From positions 6,510,001 to 6,574,000 of the forward strand of contig NZ_VFPO01000001.1 in assembly GCF_006716765.1 (NCBI RefSeq): a DNA stretch of 64,000 bases. The letters run 5' to 3'. The notes beneath the pieces are model-generated. The model was given only the letters and a program-made list of their open reading frames with translations. It was not told the DNA's origin and did not search any database. The position numbers were made by a program, and so were the translations under genes. The DNA is from Actinomadura hallensis. GTDB lineage: Bacteria > Actinomycetota > Actinomycetes > Streptosporangiales > Streptosporangiaceae. Positions 8,618-15,938 of this stretch are shown piece after piece. Within the stretch, counting starts at the first letter, position 1. Each line of letters opens with the position of its first letter.

Positions 8618-8796
8618 CCCATGGCGAGCGGATGGCTCGGCTGACTCAGGCGATCGACGACCTGGCGGCGGAGGGCCTCGCCGGCCTGCCGCCCGAGACG
8701 CTGGTGGAACGCGTTGCGGGCATCTGGTCGCTGGTCGAGGGCATCGACCCCGAGATCGCCCGCCGCCGCACCCGCTACACGACCCCCGACACCTAG
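8608..8796 (+). CDS. Small protein with LexA-like box at its start
   Basis: 62 residues if started at the ATG inside the LexA-like box, or 54 from the ATG at 8632 (MARLTQAIDDLAAEGLAGLP). I do not recognise a named family. The sequence is mostly helical and acidic, with LPPETLVERVAGIWSLVEGIDPEIARRRTRY; its first half recalls the N-terminal region of actinobacterial DUF222/13E12 proteins, which would be a fragment-length relative. It lies between the MATE gene and the convergent amidase gene. An SOS role is inferred only from the upstream box. Confidence 0.65.
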   Translation: MCSTHGERMARLTQAIDDLAAEGLAGLPPETLVERVAGIWSLVEGIDPEIARRRTRYTTPDT

Positions 8797-8850
8797 GGGC
8801 CGCCGCTGCGAGCGCCGAGCCCGAGGCGACGGCGCGCGAGGCGGGGCCGG

Positions 8851-9636
8851 TCAGCCGAAGCCGTCGAACGACGGAAGGATCGACGTGATCGAGGCGCCCG
8901 TCGCGCCCTCCCCGCCGCCCGAACCCGCCAGCCTCGCGGCGACCGCGCGGCGCAGTTCCGGCAGCCGGGCGTAGAGCGCGTCACCCGGGCACGTCGTCGA
9001 GTTGAGGTCACGGTGACCGATGATCGCCTCGGACGGCCTGAGGTCGTACGCCCGGCAGAGCCACACGCACACCTCCACCAGTGAATCCCACAGCCGGGCC
9101 GGGACCTTCGCCTTCGCGTAGTTCCCCTCGTTCTCGATACCGATGGTGTGGTTGTTGTGGTTCAGGGCGTGCGCCCCCACGGCGAGGTTCTTCGCCCGGA
9201 TCGCTCGAAGGCTCCTGTTACGTCCCTCCATCACGATGCCGCCGCGACTGATCGTCAGCTGCTGGCCCGAGTCGTTCCACCCGTTGCCGTCCATGTGCCA
9301 CATCTGGATCTTCCGGGAGAGGGCGAACGCGTGGTCGAGCGAACGGTCCTTGGCGTTCGCCGAGGCCGTGTGGTGGATGACGATGCGGTCCGGCGGCCGC
9401 CCGATGATCCTGGCCGGACGCTTCGGCGACCGCGCATTCCACTGCGCTCGCGTGTACACGTTCGGAGCGTCCGCCCTGAACGCGACCGGTTCGTCCGCCA
9501 TGGCCGGCTCCATCAGGGAGGAGCCGATCGAGAGCAGGCCCGCTCCCACGACACCCCCGATGAGCGCCCGGCGGGTCACCTGCGGGCCATGACGTTCCCC
9601 GGCGTCCGCTCCCTCCTCCGAATGCTCGTTCACCAT
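8851..9636 (-). CDS. Tat-exported N-acetylmuramoyl-L-alanine amidase (PGRP-type)
   Basis: 261 residues. The N-terminus holds a twin-arginine signal, TRRALIGGVVGAGLLSIGSS (about 21-40), ending near AMADEP. The amidase-2/PGRP domain follows: IVIHHTAS supplies the first zinc His, HNNHTIGIENEGNY the Tyr/Glu region, and IIGHRDLNSTTCPGDALY the second His and the Cys or Thr position. It begins with YTRAQWNAR, as in related actinobacterial proteins. The enzyme cuts the amide between muramic acid and the stem peptide, outside the membrane. The ATG at 9636 is preceded by AAGGGG. It is convergent with the small LexA-box gene and stands alone. Confidence 0.9.
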   Translation of the reverse strand: MVNEHSEEGADAGERHGPQVTRRALIGGVVGAGLLSIGSSLMEPAMADEPVAFRADAPNVYTRAQWNARSPKRPARIIGRPPDRIVIHHTASANAKDRSLDHAFALSRKIQMWHMDGNGWNDSGQQLTISRGGIVMEGRNRSLRAIRAKNLAVGAHALNHNNHTIGIENEGNYAKAKVPARLWDSLVEVCVWLCRAYDLRPSEAIIGHRDLNSTTCPGDALYARLPELRRAVAARLAGSGGGEGATGASITSILPSFDGFG

Positions 9637-9719
9637 CGGCCCCTTTCGCTCCGACTCGATCCGATTACGGAACGTATTGGCCGCTGATTTGGCCCCAAAA
9701 CAAGGGGAGATTCAGGGAC

Positions 9720-9733
9720 GTTTCACATGAAAC
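9720..9733. other. Variant parS site (GTTTCACATGAAAC)
   Basis: One central base differs from perfect parS (GTTTCACGTGAAAC). The same variant in the other orientation occurs within parA at 55562. It lies upstream of the amidase gene, about 39 kb from the main parS cluster. ParB binding is possible but unproven. Confidence 0.5.
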
Positions 9734-9964
9734 CCCGTGCACATCACCCGCAGTTGAACGGGCATGCGCACACAATTGCGGAAGACATTGCCCTATATGA
9801 ACCAACCCGCACCCCACCAGGGCACGGCCAGCGAGTCCTCGTCCCGAGACGAGGCCCCCGCACCCCGATGCCCATCACACTCAGTAACCACAGTTCGCCG
9901 CCCCCCGTCGCGGGGGCAGGCCCCGGCTCGCTGGCGTGCGCTCCCGAACGAAGATGGCGCAGCT

Positions 9965-10116
9965 CACCAACAAGCACTGACCGCACTACTGGAAGGGCGG
10001 CCGGCACCCGGCGTCTACCAGTAGCGGACGTCGTCGGCGACAGCAGCCGGATCGAACCCGCCGAGGACGCCGACCTGCGCCCCTACCACCTCGACGGCCG
10101 CCGGAACCGGAGCCAG
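9965..10116 (+). pseudogene. Broken remnant of the barstar-family gene
   Basis: The sequence from about 9970 repeats, on the opposite strand, the 5' part of the intact barstar-like gene at 15237-15785. It encodes QALTALLEGRPAPGVYQ, then TAG where the intact copy has TGG. A deletion of about 15 bases removes a proline-rich stretch, and similarity resumes through SNPPRTP/IEPAEDA and YHLDGRR before fading near 10116. The rest of the gene is missing. Two inactivating changes and truncation show it is a decayed duplicate. Confidence 0.8.
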
Positions 10117-10589
10117 GAGGAACACACAGGGCATGCAGCAGTCGCTGCCGCAGGCCAGCCACCCGTGCCCGCGCGCGGCCTCCCGATGCTGACCGTGCCG
10201 AACCGCCAAGCTGCAGAACCGCCACGCCGCCGAATTGCCACGCTGCCGAACCGCCACGCTGCCGAACCGCCACGCTGCCGGACTGCCGCGCTGCCGGACG
10301 GCGATGCACGGCCGCACGCGCGGTTCCTCGGCCACGCCCTCCAGCAGGTCGTACAGCTCCTCCCTCCGCCGTGGCCGCCTTCACCGTTCAGGACCGTCGG
10401 CGTCCACAGACTCGCGCAGCAGCGTCCGGTGGACCGGGGGACGGCGGTAGAGGGACGTCGTCTCGGTGGGTGCGGAGGGCGGCCCGGTCGGCTGTTCGGG
10501 CTCGCCGGCGGCGTGCGGCCGGGTCGGTGGCCCTGAGCCGTGAACGCGGCGGCGCAGGCGGTAGCCGGATCCGGCCTTGGGAGTGAACG
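10117..10589. other. Gene-free stretch with a minisatellite
   Basis: Between the barstar remnant and the rplI terminator I see no supported gene. It contains a 16-bp tandem repeat (10200-10295) and GC-rich sequence. A minus-strand frame near 10300-10380 (REELYDLLEGVAEEPRV) looks protein-like for a short run but has no clear start or family. Confidence 0.5.
10200..10295. repeat. 16-bp tandem repeat, six copies
   Basis: Unit GAACCGCCACGCTGCC, with copies at 10200, 10216, 10232, 10248, 10264 and 10280; two are identical and the others differ at one to four bases. The period is not a multiple of three, so it is unlikely to be coding. It may be variable in length between strains. Confidence 0.85.
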
Positions 10590-10635
10590 CGAACGACCCC
10601 CGCGGTCCGGTGCGACCGGGCGCGGGGGTCGTTCG
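10590..10635 (-). terminator. Intrinsic terminator of the rpsF-ssb-rpsR-rplI operon
   Basis: CGAACGACCCCCGCG (10590-10604) pairs perfectly with CGCGGGGGTCGTTCG (10621-10635), a 15-bp stem around a 16-base loop, 11 bp past the rplI stop. Confidence 0.85.
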
Positions 10636-10646
10636 GTGAAGGTACG

Positions 10647-11093
10647 TCAGGCCTCGACCACGTCGACGTCGATGGTGGCGTTGACCTCGCTGTGGAGGCG
10701 GACGCTGACCCGGTGGGTGCCGACCGTCTTGATCGGGTTCTCGATCTCGATGCGGCGGCGGTCCAGCTCGGGGCCGTCGGCGGCGCGGACGGCCTCGGCG
10801 ATGTCGGCGGCGGTCACGGCGCCGAACAGGCGGCCGCCCTTGCCGGCACGGGTGCGCAGCGTCACGCGCAGCGACTTGAGCTGGTCGGCGACCTCCTTGG
10901 CGCGCTCGACCGTGGCGATCTCGCGGGCCGCGCGGGCCTTCTTGATCGACTCGATCTGGCGCTCGGCACCGCGGGTCCACTGGATGGCGAAACCGCGGGG
11001 GACGAGGTAGTTGCGGCCGTAGCCGTCGCGGACCTCGATGACGTCGCCGGGCTCGCCGAGCCCGGAGACCTGCTGGGTCAGGATGAGCTTCAT
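10647..11093 (-). CDS. rplI: 50S ribosomal protein L9
   Basis: 148 residues, the normal length. It starts MKLILTQQVSGLGEPGDVIEV, followed by DGYGRNYLVPRGFA, the signature of the L9 N-domain; a long central helix (RQIESIKKARAAREIA) links it to the C-domain, which ends VNATIDVDVVEA. L9 binds 23S rRNA at the base of the L1 stalk. It is the last gene of the rpsF-ssb-rpsR-rplI operon, 17 bp after rpsR, and is followed by a strong terminator. Confidence 0.98.
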   Translation of the reverse strand: MKLILTQQVSGLGEPGDVIEVRDGYGRNYLVPRGFAIQWTRGAERQIESIKKARAAREIATVERAKEVADQLKSLRVTLRTRAGKGGRLFGAVTAADIAEAVRAADGPELDRRRIEIENPIKTVGTHRVSVRLHSEVNATIDVDVVEA

Positions 11094-11110
11094 GTTCGTT
11101 CCCCCCTGCC

Positions 11111-11347
11111 TCAGCGCGCGGTGCTGGTGTAGGGCAGCAGCGCCATCTCGCGGGCGTTCTTGATCGCCGTGGCGACGTCCCGCTGGTGCTGGGTGCAGTT
11201 GCCGGTCACTCGCCGGGCACGGATCTTGCCGCGGTCGGAGATGAACTTCCGCAGCAGACCGGTGTCCTTGTAGTCGACGTAGGAGATCTTCTCCTGGCAG
11301 AAAACGCAAACCTTCTTCTTCGGCTTGCGGGGAGGTGGCTTCGCCAT
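11111..11347 (-). CDS. rpsR: 30S ribosomal protein S18
   Basis: 78 residues. The core IRARRVTGNCTQHQRDVATAIKNAREMALLPY is typical of S18. It has VCVFCQEK and a later Cys in GNCTQ, so it is the cysteine-containing (zinc-capable, C+) form; actinobacteria often carry a second C- copy elsewhere. It binds S6 on the small-subunit platform, and the S6 gene is first in this operon. The ATG follows a GGAGCACC-type ribosome site. Confidence 0.97.
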   Translation of the reverse strand: MAKPPPRKPKKKVCVFCQEKISYVDYKDTGLLRKFISDRGKIRARRVTGNCTQHQRDVATAIKNAREMALLPYTSTAR

Positions 11348-11422
11348 CGTGGTGCTCCTTCGGAAGAGCCCCGCTCACGCGGGAATGGACGTTTTATTTG
11401 ATCTTGCTGGTCGGGTCGGCCG

Positions 11423-11968
11423 TCAGAACGGCGGGTCGTCGGAGAAGCCGCCGCCGGCGCCGCCGGTGGCCCAGGGGTCGTCGGCCGGGGCGCCGCCGCC
11501 CTGCTGGCCGCCGCCTCCGAAGCCGCCGCCCTGCTGACCGCCGAAGCCGCCCTGCTGGCCGCCGAAGCCGCCGCCCTGGCCGCCGCCGAATCCTCCGCCC
11601 TGCCGCTGGGTCTTGTTGACCTTCGCGGTGGCGTTGCGCAGCGACGGGCCGACCTCGTCGACCTCGATCTCGAAGACGGTGCGCTTCTCACCCTCGCGGG
11701 TCTCGTACGAACGCTGCTTGAGACGTCCCTGGACGATCACCCGCATGCCGCGCTGCAGGGTCTCGGCCACGTTCTCGGCGGCCTGCCGCCAGACGTTGCA
11801 CGTGAGGAACAGCGCCTCGCCGTCCTTCCACTCGCCCGACTGGCGGTCGAAGTACCGCGGGGTCGAGGCGAGGCGGAAGGACGCGACCGCCTGCCCGCTC
11901 GGGGTGAATCGCAGATTCGGGTCCTCGACGAGGTTCCCGACCATCGTGATTACGGTGTCGCCTGCCAT
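11423..11968 (-). CDS. ssb: Single-stranded DNA-binding protein
   Basis: 181 residues. The OB-fold domain runs about 1-115 (TVITMVGNLVEDPNLRFTPSG, then FLTCNVWRQAAENVAETLQRG). A Gly/Gln-rich linker with GGFGGQQG-type repeats follows, and the tail ends FSDDPPF, the acidic tip that recruits DNA repair and replication partners. It forms tetramers on single-stranded DNA at forks. It lies between rpsF and rpsR, the usual order. Confidence 0.97.
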   Translation of the reverse strand: MAGDTVITMVGNLVEDPNLRFTPSGQAVASFRLASTPRYFDRQSGEWKDGEALFLTCNVWRQAAENVAETLQRGMRVIVQGRLKQRSYETREGEKRTVFEIEVDEVGPSLRNATAKVNKTQRQGGGFGGGQGGGFGGQQGGFGGQQGGGFGGGGQQGGGAPADDPWATGGAGGGFSDDPPF

Positions 11969-12005
11969 GGGGCTCGCTCCGGCTGGTGAGAGGGCTGAGC
12001 CTCGC

Positions 12006-12296
12006 TCAGTGGACCTCGGGGCGGATGACCTTGGTACGCAGGACCGTCTCGCTCAGGTTGAGCTGCCGGTCGAGCTCCTTGACCGTGGTGGGCTCGGCCG
12101 ACAGATCGATCACCGCGTAGATGCCTTCGGTCTTCTTCTGGATGTCGTACGCCAGGCGCCGACGGCCCCAGACGTCGACCTTCTCGACGCTGCCGCCGCC
12201 GTCCTTGATGACCTTCAGGAACGGGTCGAGCGCGGGGCCCGCGTTGCGCTCGTCGATGGCGGGGTCGAGGATCGTCATGACTTCGTAGCGACGCAT
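12006..12296 (-). CDS. rpsF: 30S ribosomal protein S6
   Basis: 96 residues, MRRYEVMTILDPAIDERN through KTEGIYAVIDLSAEPTTVKELDRQLNLSETVLRTKVIRPE, the ferredoxin-like S6 fold. The ATG at 12296 has AGAGGAGG 11-12 bases upstream; a longer in-frame start would be wasteful. S6 pairs with S18 on the platform. First gene of the operon with ssb, rpsR and rplI. Confidence 0.98.
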   Translation of the reverse strand: MRRYEVMTILDPAIDERNAGPALDPFLKVIKDGGGSVEKVDVWGRRRLAYDIQKKTEGIYAVIDLSAEPTTVKELDRQLNLSETVLRTKVIRPEVH

Positions 12297-12468
12297 GCTG
12301 GTCCCTACCTCCTCTGGACTCATGCGGTCACGGTCTCTCCGTGACAGGAGGGCTCTTGCGTCCCCCGCGGCGGCGCCGGAATCCCGGGTCGCCGGGCGCG
12401 CCCGCCGCGAGACCGATACAGGCTACCAACAGTCGGCAGCGTACGAGCCGGTTCCGGCCGCGCCGCCG

Positions 12469-12636
12469 TCACCGCCGCACGGGCCGGCGGACGTTCTTGG
12501 CGCACCGCCGCCGCTCCAGCTCGGCCATGATGTCGGCCATCCGGGCGCGCATGCGCGCGGTCTGGGTCGTCAGCTGGGACAGCTCCTCAACGAGCTCCGC
12601 GTCGCCGATGAGGCTCAGCTCCGCTTTTGTCACCAT
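12469..12636 (-). CDS. Small basic helical protein, 55 aa, possibly SOS-regulated
   Basis: Unrecognised. The ATG at 12636 follows a strong GGGAGGTG ribosome site. The product begins MVTKAELSLIGDAELVEELS and continues QTARMRARMADIMAELERRR, with a basic tail ending NVRRPVRR and one Cys. It looks like a helical hairpin or short coiled coil with a nucleic-acid-like basic end; that is inference. A LexA-like box lies 61 bp upstream on the same transcript path. It is upstream of rpsF on the same strand, with 172 bp between them. Confidence 0.6.
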   Translation of the reverse strand: MVTKAELSLIGDAELVEELSQLTTQTARMRARMADIMAELERRRCAKNVRRPVRR

Positions 12637-12696
12637 CGTTCGTGCACCTCCCTGCTTCCCCCCGCTTCCCCTCGGGGGCGGACCGAGGCGGTCTTC

Positions 12697-12712
12697 TCGA
12701 ATCCATGTTCGA
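12697..12712 (-). promoter_or_regulatory. LexA (SOS) box upstream of the 55-aa gene
   Basis: Read on the minus strand it is TCGAAC-ATGG-ATTCGA, one mismatch from TCGAAC-N4-GTTCGA. A TANNNT-like TAATGT precedes and touches it on that strand. The first ten bases (TCGAACATGK) resemble the other box at 8602. Confidence 0.6.
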
Positions 12713-12910
12713 CATTAGCGTGTGCCGCCGACATTGTCCGCGCACCCGCGTCCCGCGCCCGTGTGGGGCCGACCACGCGTGGCCGATCTTCGCCTCCCCA
12801 TGCCGATTGATCATGGCTTTCGCGGGGCATCTGACTACAGGCATGGTCCGTCCGGGTCCCGCGTGCATCGTGTGCCCCTGACGCGCGGGACGACGATGAG
12901 GAGGGTTCCG

Positions 12911-13231
12911 ATGTCACAGGAGGCTTCAGAGACCAGGACGAGGACGAGGACGCGGCAGGCCGTCGACCGCGAGGGCAGGCCCGAACCCCACCGGCTCCAG
13001 GGCTGGCTCGCGGTCGCCTCCGTCACGATCGGCGTCCTGGCGCTCATTCTCGGCTGGATCGAGGAGACCCACTTCCCCGGCGCGGTCGCCGGACTGATCG
13101 GCCTGCCGCTCTCCCTGTACTCCCAGATGATCTCCGCGACGACGAACGAGCGGTGGCTGAACGTCATCGGGATGGTGACCTCGTTCCTCGGCATCAGCTT
13201 CGCCCTGAACAACGGCGGCTTCACCCTCTGA
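12911..13231 (+). CDS. Small membrane protein
   Basis: 106 residues, family unknown to me. A basic N-terminal part (TRTRTRTRQAVDREGRPEPHRLQ) precedes two or three hydrophobic segments: WLAVASVTIGVLALILGWI, AVAGLIGLPLSLYSQMI and VIGMVTSFLGISFAL. The ATG at 12911 follows GAGGAGGG by 5 bases. It is divergent from the 55-aa gene and 115 bp upstream of endonuclease IV on the same strand. No functional motif is visible. Confidence 0.75.
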   Translation: MSQEASETRTRTRTRQAVDREGRPEPHRLQGWLAVASVTIGVLALILGWIEETHFPGAVAGLIGLPLSLYSQMISATTNERWLNVIGMVTSFLGISFALNNGGFTL

Positions 13232-13333
13232 CCGCACCGTCCCCGGCCGGGCCCCTCGCCACGCGAGGCCGGTACCGGTCTCGCCGTGTGCACGGGCGGG
13301 TTTCGCGGCAGGTGGGTTGTCGCAGGGGCGGGC

Positions 13334-13346
13334 TAGGCTCGTGGGC
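13334..13346 (+). promoter_or_regulatory. -10 element for a leaderless endonuclease IV mRNA
   Basis: TAGGCT at 13334-13339 lies 7 bases before the ATG at 13347; no ribosome site is present. The -35 is unclear. Confidence 0.5.
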
Positions 13347-14114
13347 ATGCGCATCGGAGCCCATGTCGATCAGACCAACCCGCTCGACAACGCGCGCGCG
13401 GTCGGCGCGGACGTCGTCCAGCTCTTCCTGGGCGACCCGCAGGGGTGGAAGAAGCCCGTCCTGCCCGAGGGCGTCGAGGCGCTGAAGGGCTCCGGCGTGG
13501 ACGTCTACGTGCACGCCCCGTACACGATCAATGTGGCGACGTCCAACAACAGGATCCGCATCCCCAGCCGCAAGAACCTCTCCCAGCAGCTGGAGGCGGC
13601 GGCTTCCGTCGGGGCGAAGGCGCTGATCGTGCACGGCGGCCACGTTCTCAAGGACGACGACCCCGAGACGGGGTTCGAGAACTGGCGCAAGGTGTTCGAG
13701 CGGGTGGAGTTCCCCATCCCCGTCTACATCGAGAACACCGCCGGCGGCGGGAACGCCATGGCGCGCAAGTTCGACCGGATCGCGCGGCTGTGGGAGGTGC
13801 TGTCCGGGGTGGAGGGGCTGGAGTCCAAGCTCGGCTTCTGCCTGGACACCTGCCACGCGCACGCGGCGGGCGAGGAACTCGTGGACGCGGTCGACCGGAT
13901 CAAGGCCATCACCGGCCGCATCGACCTGGTGCACTGCAACGACAGCCGGGACGCGTTCGGGTCGGGCGCGGACCGGCACGCCAACCTGGGCAAGGGGAAG
14001 ATCGACCCGGAGCTGATCCTCGCCGTCGTGCGGGCCGCGGGGGCCCCGGTCATCGTGGAGACGCCCGCGGACGGTCAAGCGGAGGACATCTCCTGGTTGC
14101 GCTCCAAGCTCTGA
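13347..14114 (+). CDS. nfo: Endonuclease IV (deoxyribonuclease IV), AP endonuclease
   Basis: 255 residues of the AP endonuclease 2 TIM barrel. It starts MRIGAHVDQTNPLDNARAVGAD. Metal-binding positions are visible: HAPYTIN, IVHGGHV, VYIENTAGG, LGFCLDTCHAHAAG, LVHCNDSRDAFGSGADRHANLG and IVETP. The enzyme cuts the backbone at abasic sites during base excision repair, using three zinc ions. The ATG at 13347 is chosen because the upstream frame lacks a ribosome site and a -10 lies just before it. Whether nfo is the right symbol depends on the subfamily, since related isomerases share the fold. Confidence 0.88.
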   Translation: MRIGAHVDQTNPLDNARAVGADVVQLFLGDPQGWKKPVLPEGVEALKGSGVDVYVHAPYTINVATSNNRIRIPSRKNLSQQLEAAASVGAKALIVHGGHVLKDDDPETGFENWRKVFERVEFPIPVYIENTAGGGNAMARKFDRIARLWEVLSGVEGLESKLGFCLDTCHAHAAGEELVDAVDRIKAITGRIDLVHCNDSRDAFGSGADRHANLGKGKIDPELILAVVRAAGAPVIVETPADGQAEDISWLRSKL

Positions 14115-14212
14115 CGACGCAGAGTCGGGGGCGTTCGGGGGGCGGGAACCGGCCGCGACACCGCGGCATCTAACCCCACGAAGAACCGAAACGACCTCGT
14201 AGACCAGACAAA

Positions 14213-14241
14213 ACGTGAAGGTCACGTCACACTGACATAAT
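14213..14241 (+). promoter_or_regulatory. Palindrome and -10-like element upstream of the DUF4190 gene
   Basis: ACGTGA-AGG-TCACGT (14213-14227) is a perfect 6-3-6 inverted repeat, and CATAAT (14236-14241) is a good -10. Together they look like a regulated promoter for the gene at 14307, about 65 bases further on. The binding protein is unknown. Confidence 0.45.
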
Positions 14242-14306
14242 CCAGAACCCAGTCTCAGCGCACGCGTACTCTCCGGCGGCGGGCGCGCGAACCGATCGGG
14301 AAGCAC

Positions 14307-14678
14307 ATGGCATACGACCCCTACGGCTATGGCTCGCAGGACCCCTACGCCCAGTCCTACTCGCAGCCCCCTGCCGTCCAGCACCACTACTACGGCTCGG
14401 CCCCGGTCTCCGCGCCGACGAACGGGATGGCGACCGCGTCGATGGTGTGCGGGCTCATCGGCTTCGTCACGTGCGGCCTGACCTCCCTCCTCGCGATCAT
14501 CTTCGGCCACATCGCGCAGAGCCAGATCAAGCGGACGGGCGAGGGCGGCCACGGCCTGGCCATCGCCGGCCTGATCCTCGGCTACCTCGTCACCGCCGGA
14601 TGGATCGTCTTCTGGTTCCTCTACTTCCTCGGCCTCGCGATGTTCGCCGCCGAGGCGGGCAGCACGGGCACCTACTAG
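14307..14678 (+). CDS. DUF4190 domain membrane protein
   Basis: 123 residues. A Tyr/Gln/Pro-rich N-terminus (MAYDPYGYGSQDPYAQSY) is followed by NGMATASMVCGLIGFVTCGLTSLLAIIFGHIA and GHGLAIAGLILGYL, the DUF4190 signature with two or three membrane segments. A last segment is AGWIVFWFLYFLGLAMF. Function is unknown; these small proteins are frequent in actinobacteria. A perfect terminator hairpin follows. Confidence 0.85.
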   Translation: MAYDPYGYGSQDPYAQSYSQPPAVQHHYYGSAPVSAPTNGMATASMVCGLIGFVTCGLTSLLAIIFGHIAQSQIKRTGEGGHGLAIAGLILGYLVTAGWIVFWFLYFLGLAMFAAEAGSTGTY

Positions 14679-14721
14679 GGCAAAGCCCGAGCGGCTCCGG
14701 CCGCCACACGACACCCCATAA

Positions 14722-14751
14722 GGCCGGTGCGGCAACATGACCGCACCGGCC
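14722..14751 (+). terminator. Hairpin terminator after the DUF4190 gene
   Basis: GGCCGGTGCGG (14722-14732), an 8-base loop, then CCGCACCGGCC (14741-14751): a perfect 11-bp stem, 43 bp after the stop. Confidence 0.75.
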
Positions 14752-14794
14752 AAACCGTTCCCGCGGCCCCTCGCAAACCGAGCGGCAACCCACA

Positions 14795-15230
14795 CCAACC
14801 CGCAGGCGACCACAAGCGGCGATCGACCCCCGCGACGACACCAACCCTGCAAGCGAGCGAATCACCAGGCCGGTCGGACGAAGCCAAACGCGAGCCCCAC
14901 GGCCGACCATGCTGCACAGCGACACAACTGCTCACGCAAGACCGATCACGCGACGAGCCGCTCAAGGCACGCGCAGGCAAGCCGGGACCGCAACGCGCAC
15001 CGACCCGCAGAGGAGCACAAGCGGGGGTTGACCCCGCGACGACACCGACCCCGCACGCGAGCGCGTTACCAGACCGGTGGGGCGATGCCGGAGGCGAGCC
15101 CCACCGGTCTGATCGCGAAGCGATGCAGCGCTCGCACAGGAGCGGTCACGCAGCGAGCCGCAAGGCGAGCGAAGTGGGCCGCTCGTGCCAAGAACACAGC
15201 GAGCCGCCAGGCGAGCGAAGTGGGCCTGAA
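14795..15230. repeat. Imperfect 204-bp tandem duplication in a gene-free gap
   Basis: The block from about 14795 to 14965 recurs at about 14999-15170 with many changes (for example CGCGACGACACC at 14831 and 15035, offset 204). A shorter direct repeat (GCGAGCCGC-AGGCGAGCGAAGTGGGCC) occurs twice near 15165 and 15200. No gene is supported between 14679 and 15236. Confidence 0.7.
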
Positions 15231-15236
15231 CTGCAA

Positions 15237-15785
15237 TCAACACCGCGGGACGCCGGCCAGTTCCACGCCTACGCTCGACAGCAGGACGGTCATGGGGGTG
15301 GAGGTGTTCCGCCAGGCCTTCACGGCTTTGAAGAAGACGTCCAGGACGGCGCGCAGTGCCTGCTGGTCGGCGTCGGCGAGCTCGGCCCACGAGTCGTACC
15401 GGACCAGGTAGCCGATCTTCGCGGGCGCCCAGGTCAGGTCGGTGAGGGCGGCGCGGAGGCCGTCCCAGTCCCGGGGTTTTCTGCCGGGTATCTCGAAGAC
15501 GTCCGCGCACAGTCGCAGGAACGAGTCCTTGTCGCGGGCCCGGCGGCCGTCGAGGTGGTAGGCGCGCAGGCCGGCGTCCTCGGCGGGTTCGATCCAGCCG
15601 GTGTCGCCGACGGCGCCCGGCACCGGGGGCGTCCGCCACTGGTAGACGCCGGGTGCCAGCCGCCCTTCCAGTAGTGCGGTCAGTGCTTGGTTCGCGTCCA
15701 CGTCATCTCCCGGAGGTTCGTGCTCCCCGTTCGTTTCCGGGGCCCGGGGCGACCCGCCCCACCGGTCGCGATCATCCCCATACAT
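15237..15785 (-). CDS. Barstar-family protein
   Basis: 182 residues. After a variable N-terminus (NQALTALLEGRLAPGVYQW), the region from about 75 is barstar-like: AYHLDGRRARDKDSFLRLCADVFEIPG, RDWDGLRAALTDLTWAP and LADADQQALRAVLDVFFKAVKAW. Barstar inhibits the ribonuclease barnase by covering its active site. No RNase gene is next to it, so the target is unknown, and many actinobacterial barstar proteins are orphans. The start may be ATG 15785 or a GTG downstream. A decayed copy of the 5' part lies at 9965-10116. Confidence 0.85.
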   Translation of the reverse strand: MYGDDRDRWGGSPRAPETNGEHEPPGDDVDANQALTALLEGRLAPGVYQWRTPPVPGAVGDTGWIEPAEDAGLRAYHLDGRRARDKDSFLRLCADVFEIPGRKPRDWDGLRAALTDLTWAPAKIGYLVRYDSWAELADADQQALRAVLDVFFKAVKAWRNTSTPMTVLLSSVGVELAGVPRC

Positions 15786-15938
15786 CGTGCTCGAAATCTC
15801 CCCTTATGGGCAGATTCCGGCCACGTCTTCGCGGTGTCGCGCACCGCCCGCGTCCGGGATCGTCGCGCAAGGCCCCGGATCGGCGGCCGCGGGCGCACTG
15901 ACCCGCACCGGTCCCGGGCGGCCACGCCGACGCGCAGA

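Noticed and set aside
10015..10384. Minus-strand frames with Gly/Ala/Val repeat proteins (RQRGSPAAWRF...)
   Set aside because: They are translations of the 16-bp repeat and the barstar remnant, not genes.
15588..15610. A GGTTCGATCC-like stretch suggesting a tRNA T-arm
   Set aside because: It lies inside the barstar coding region and no cloverleaf can be drawn around it.
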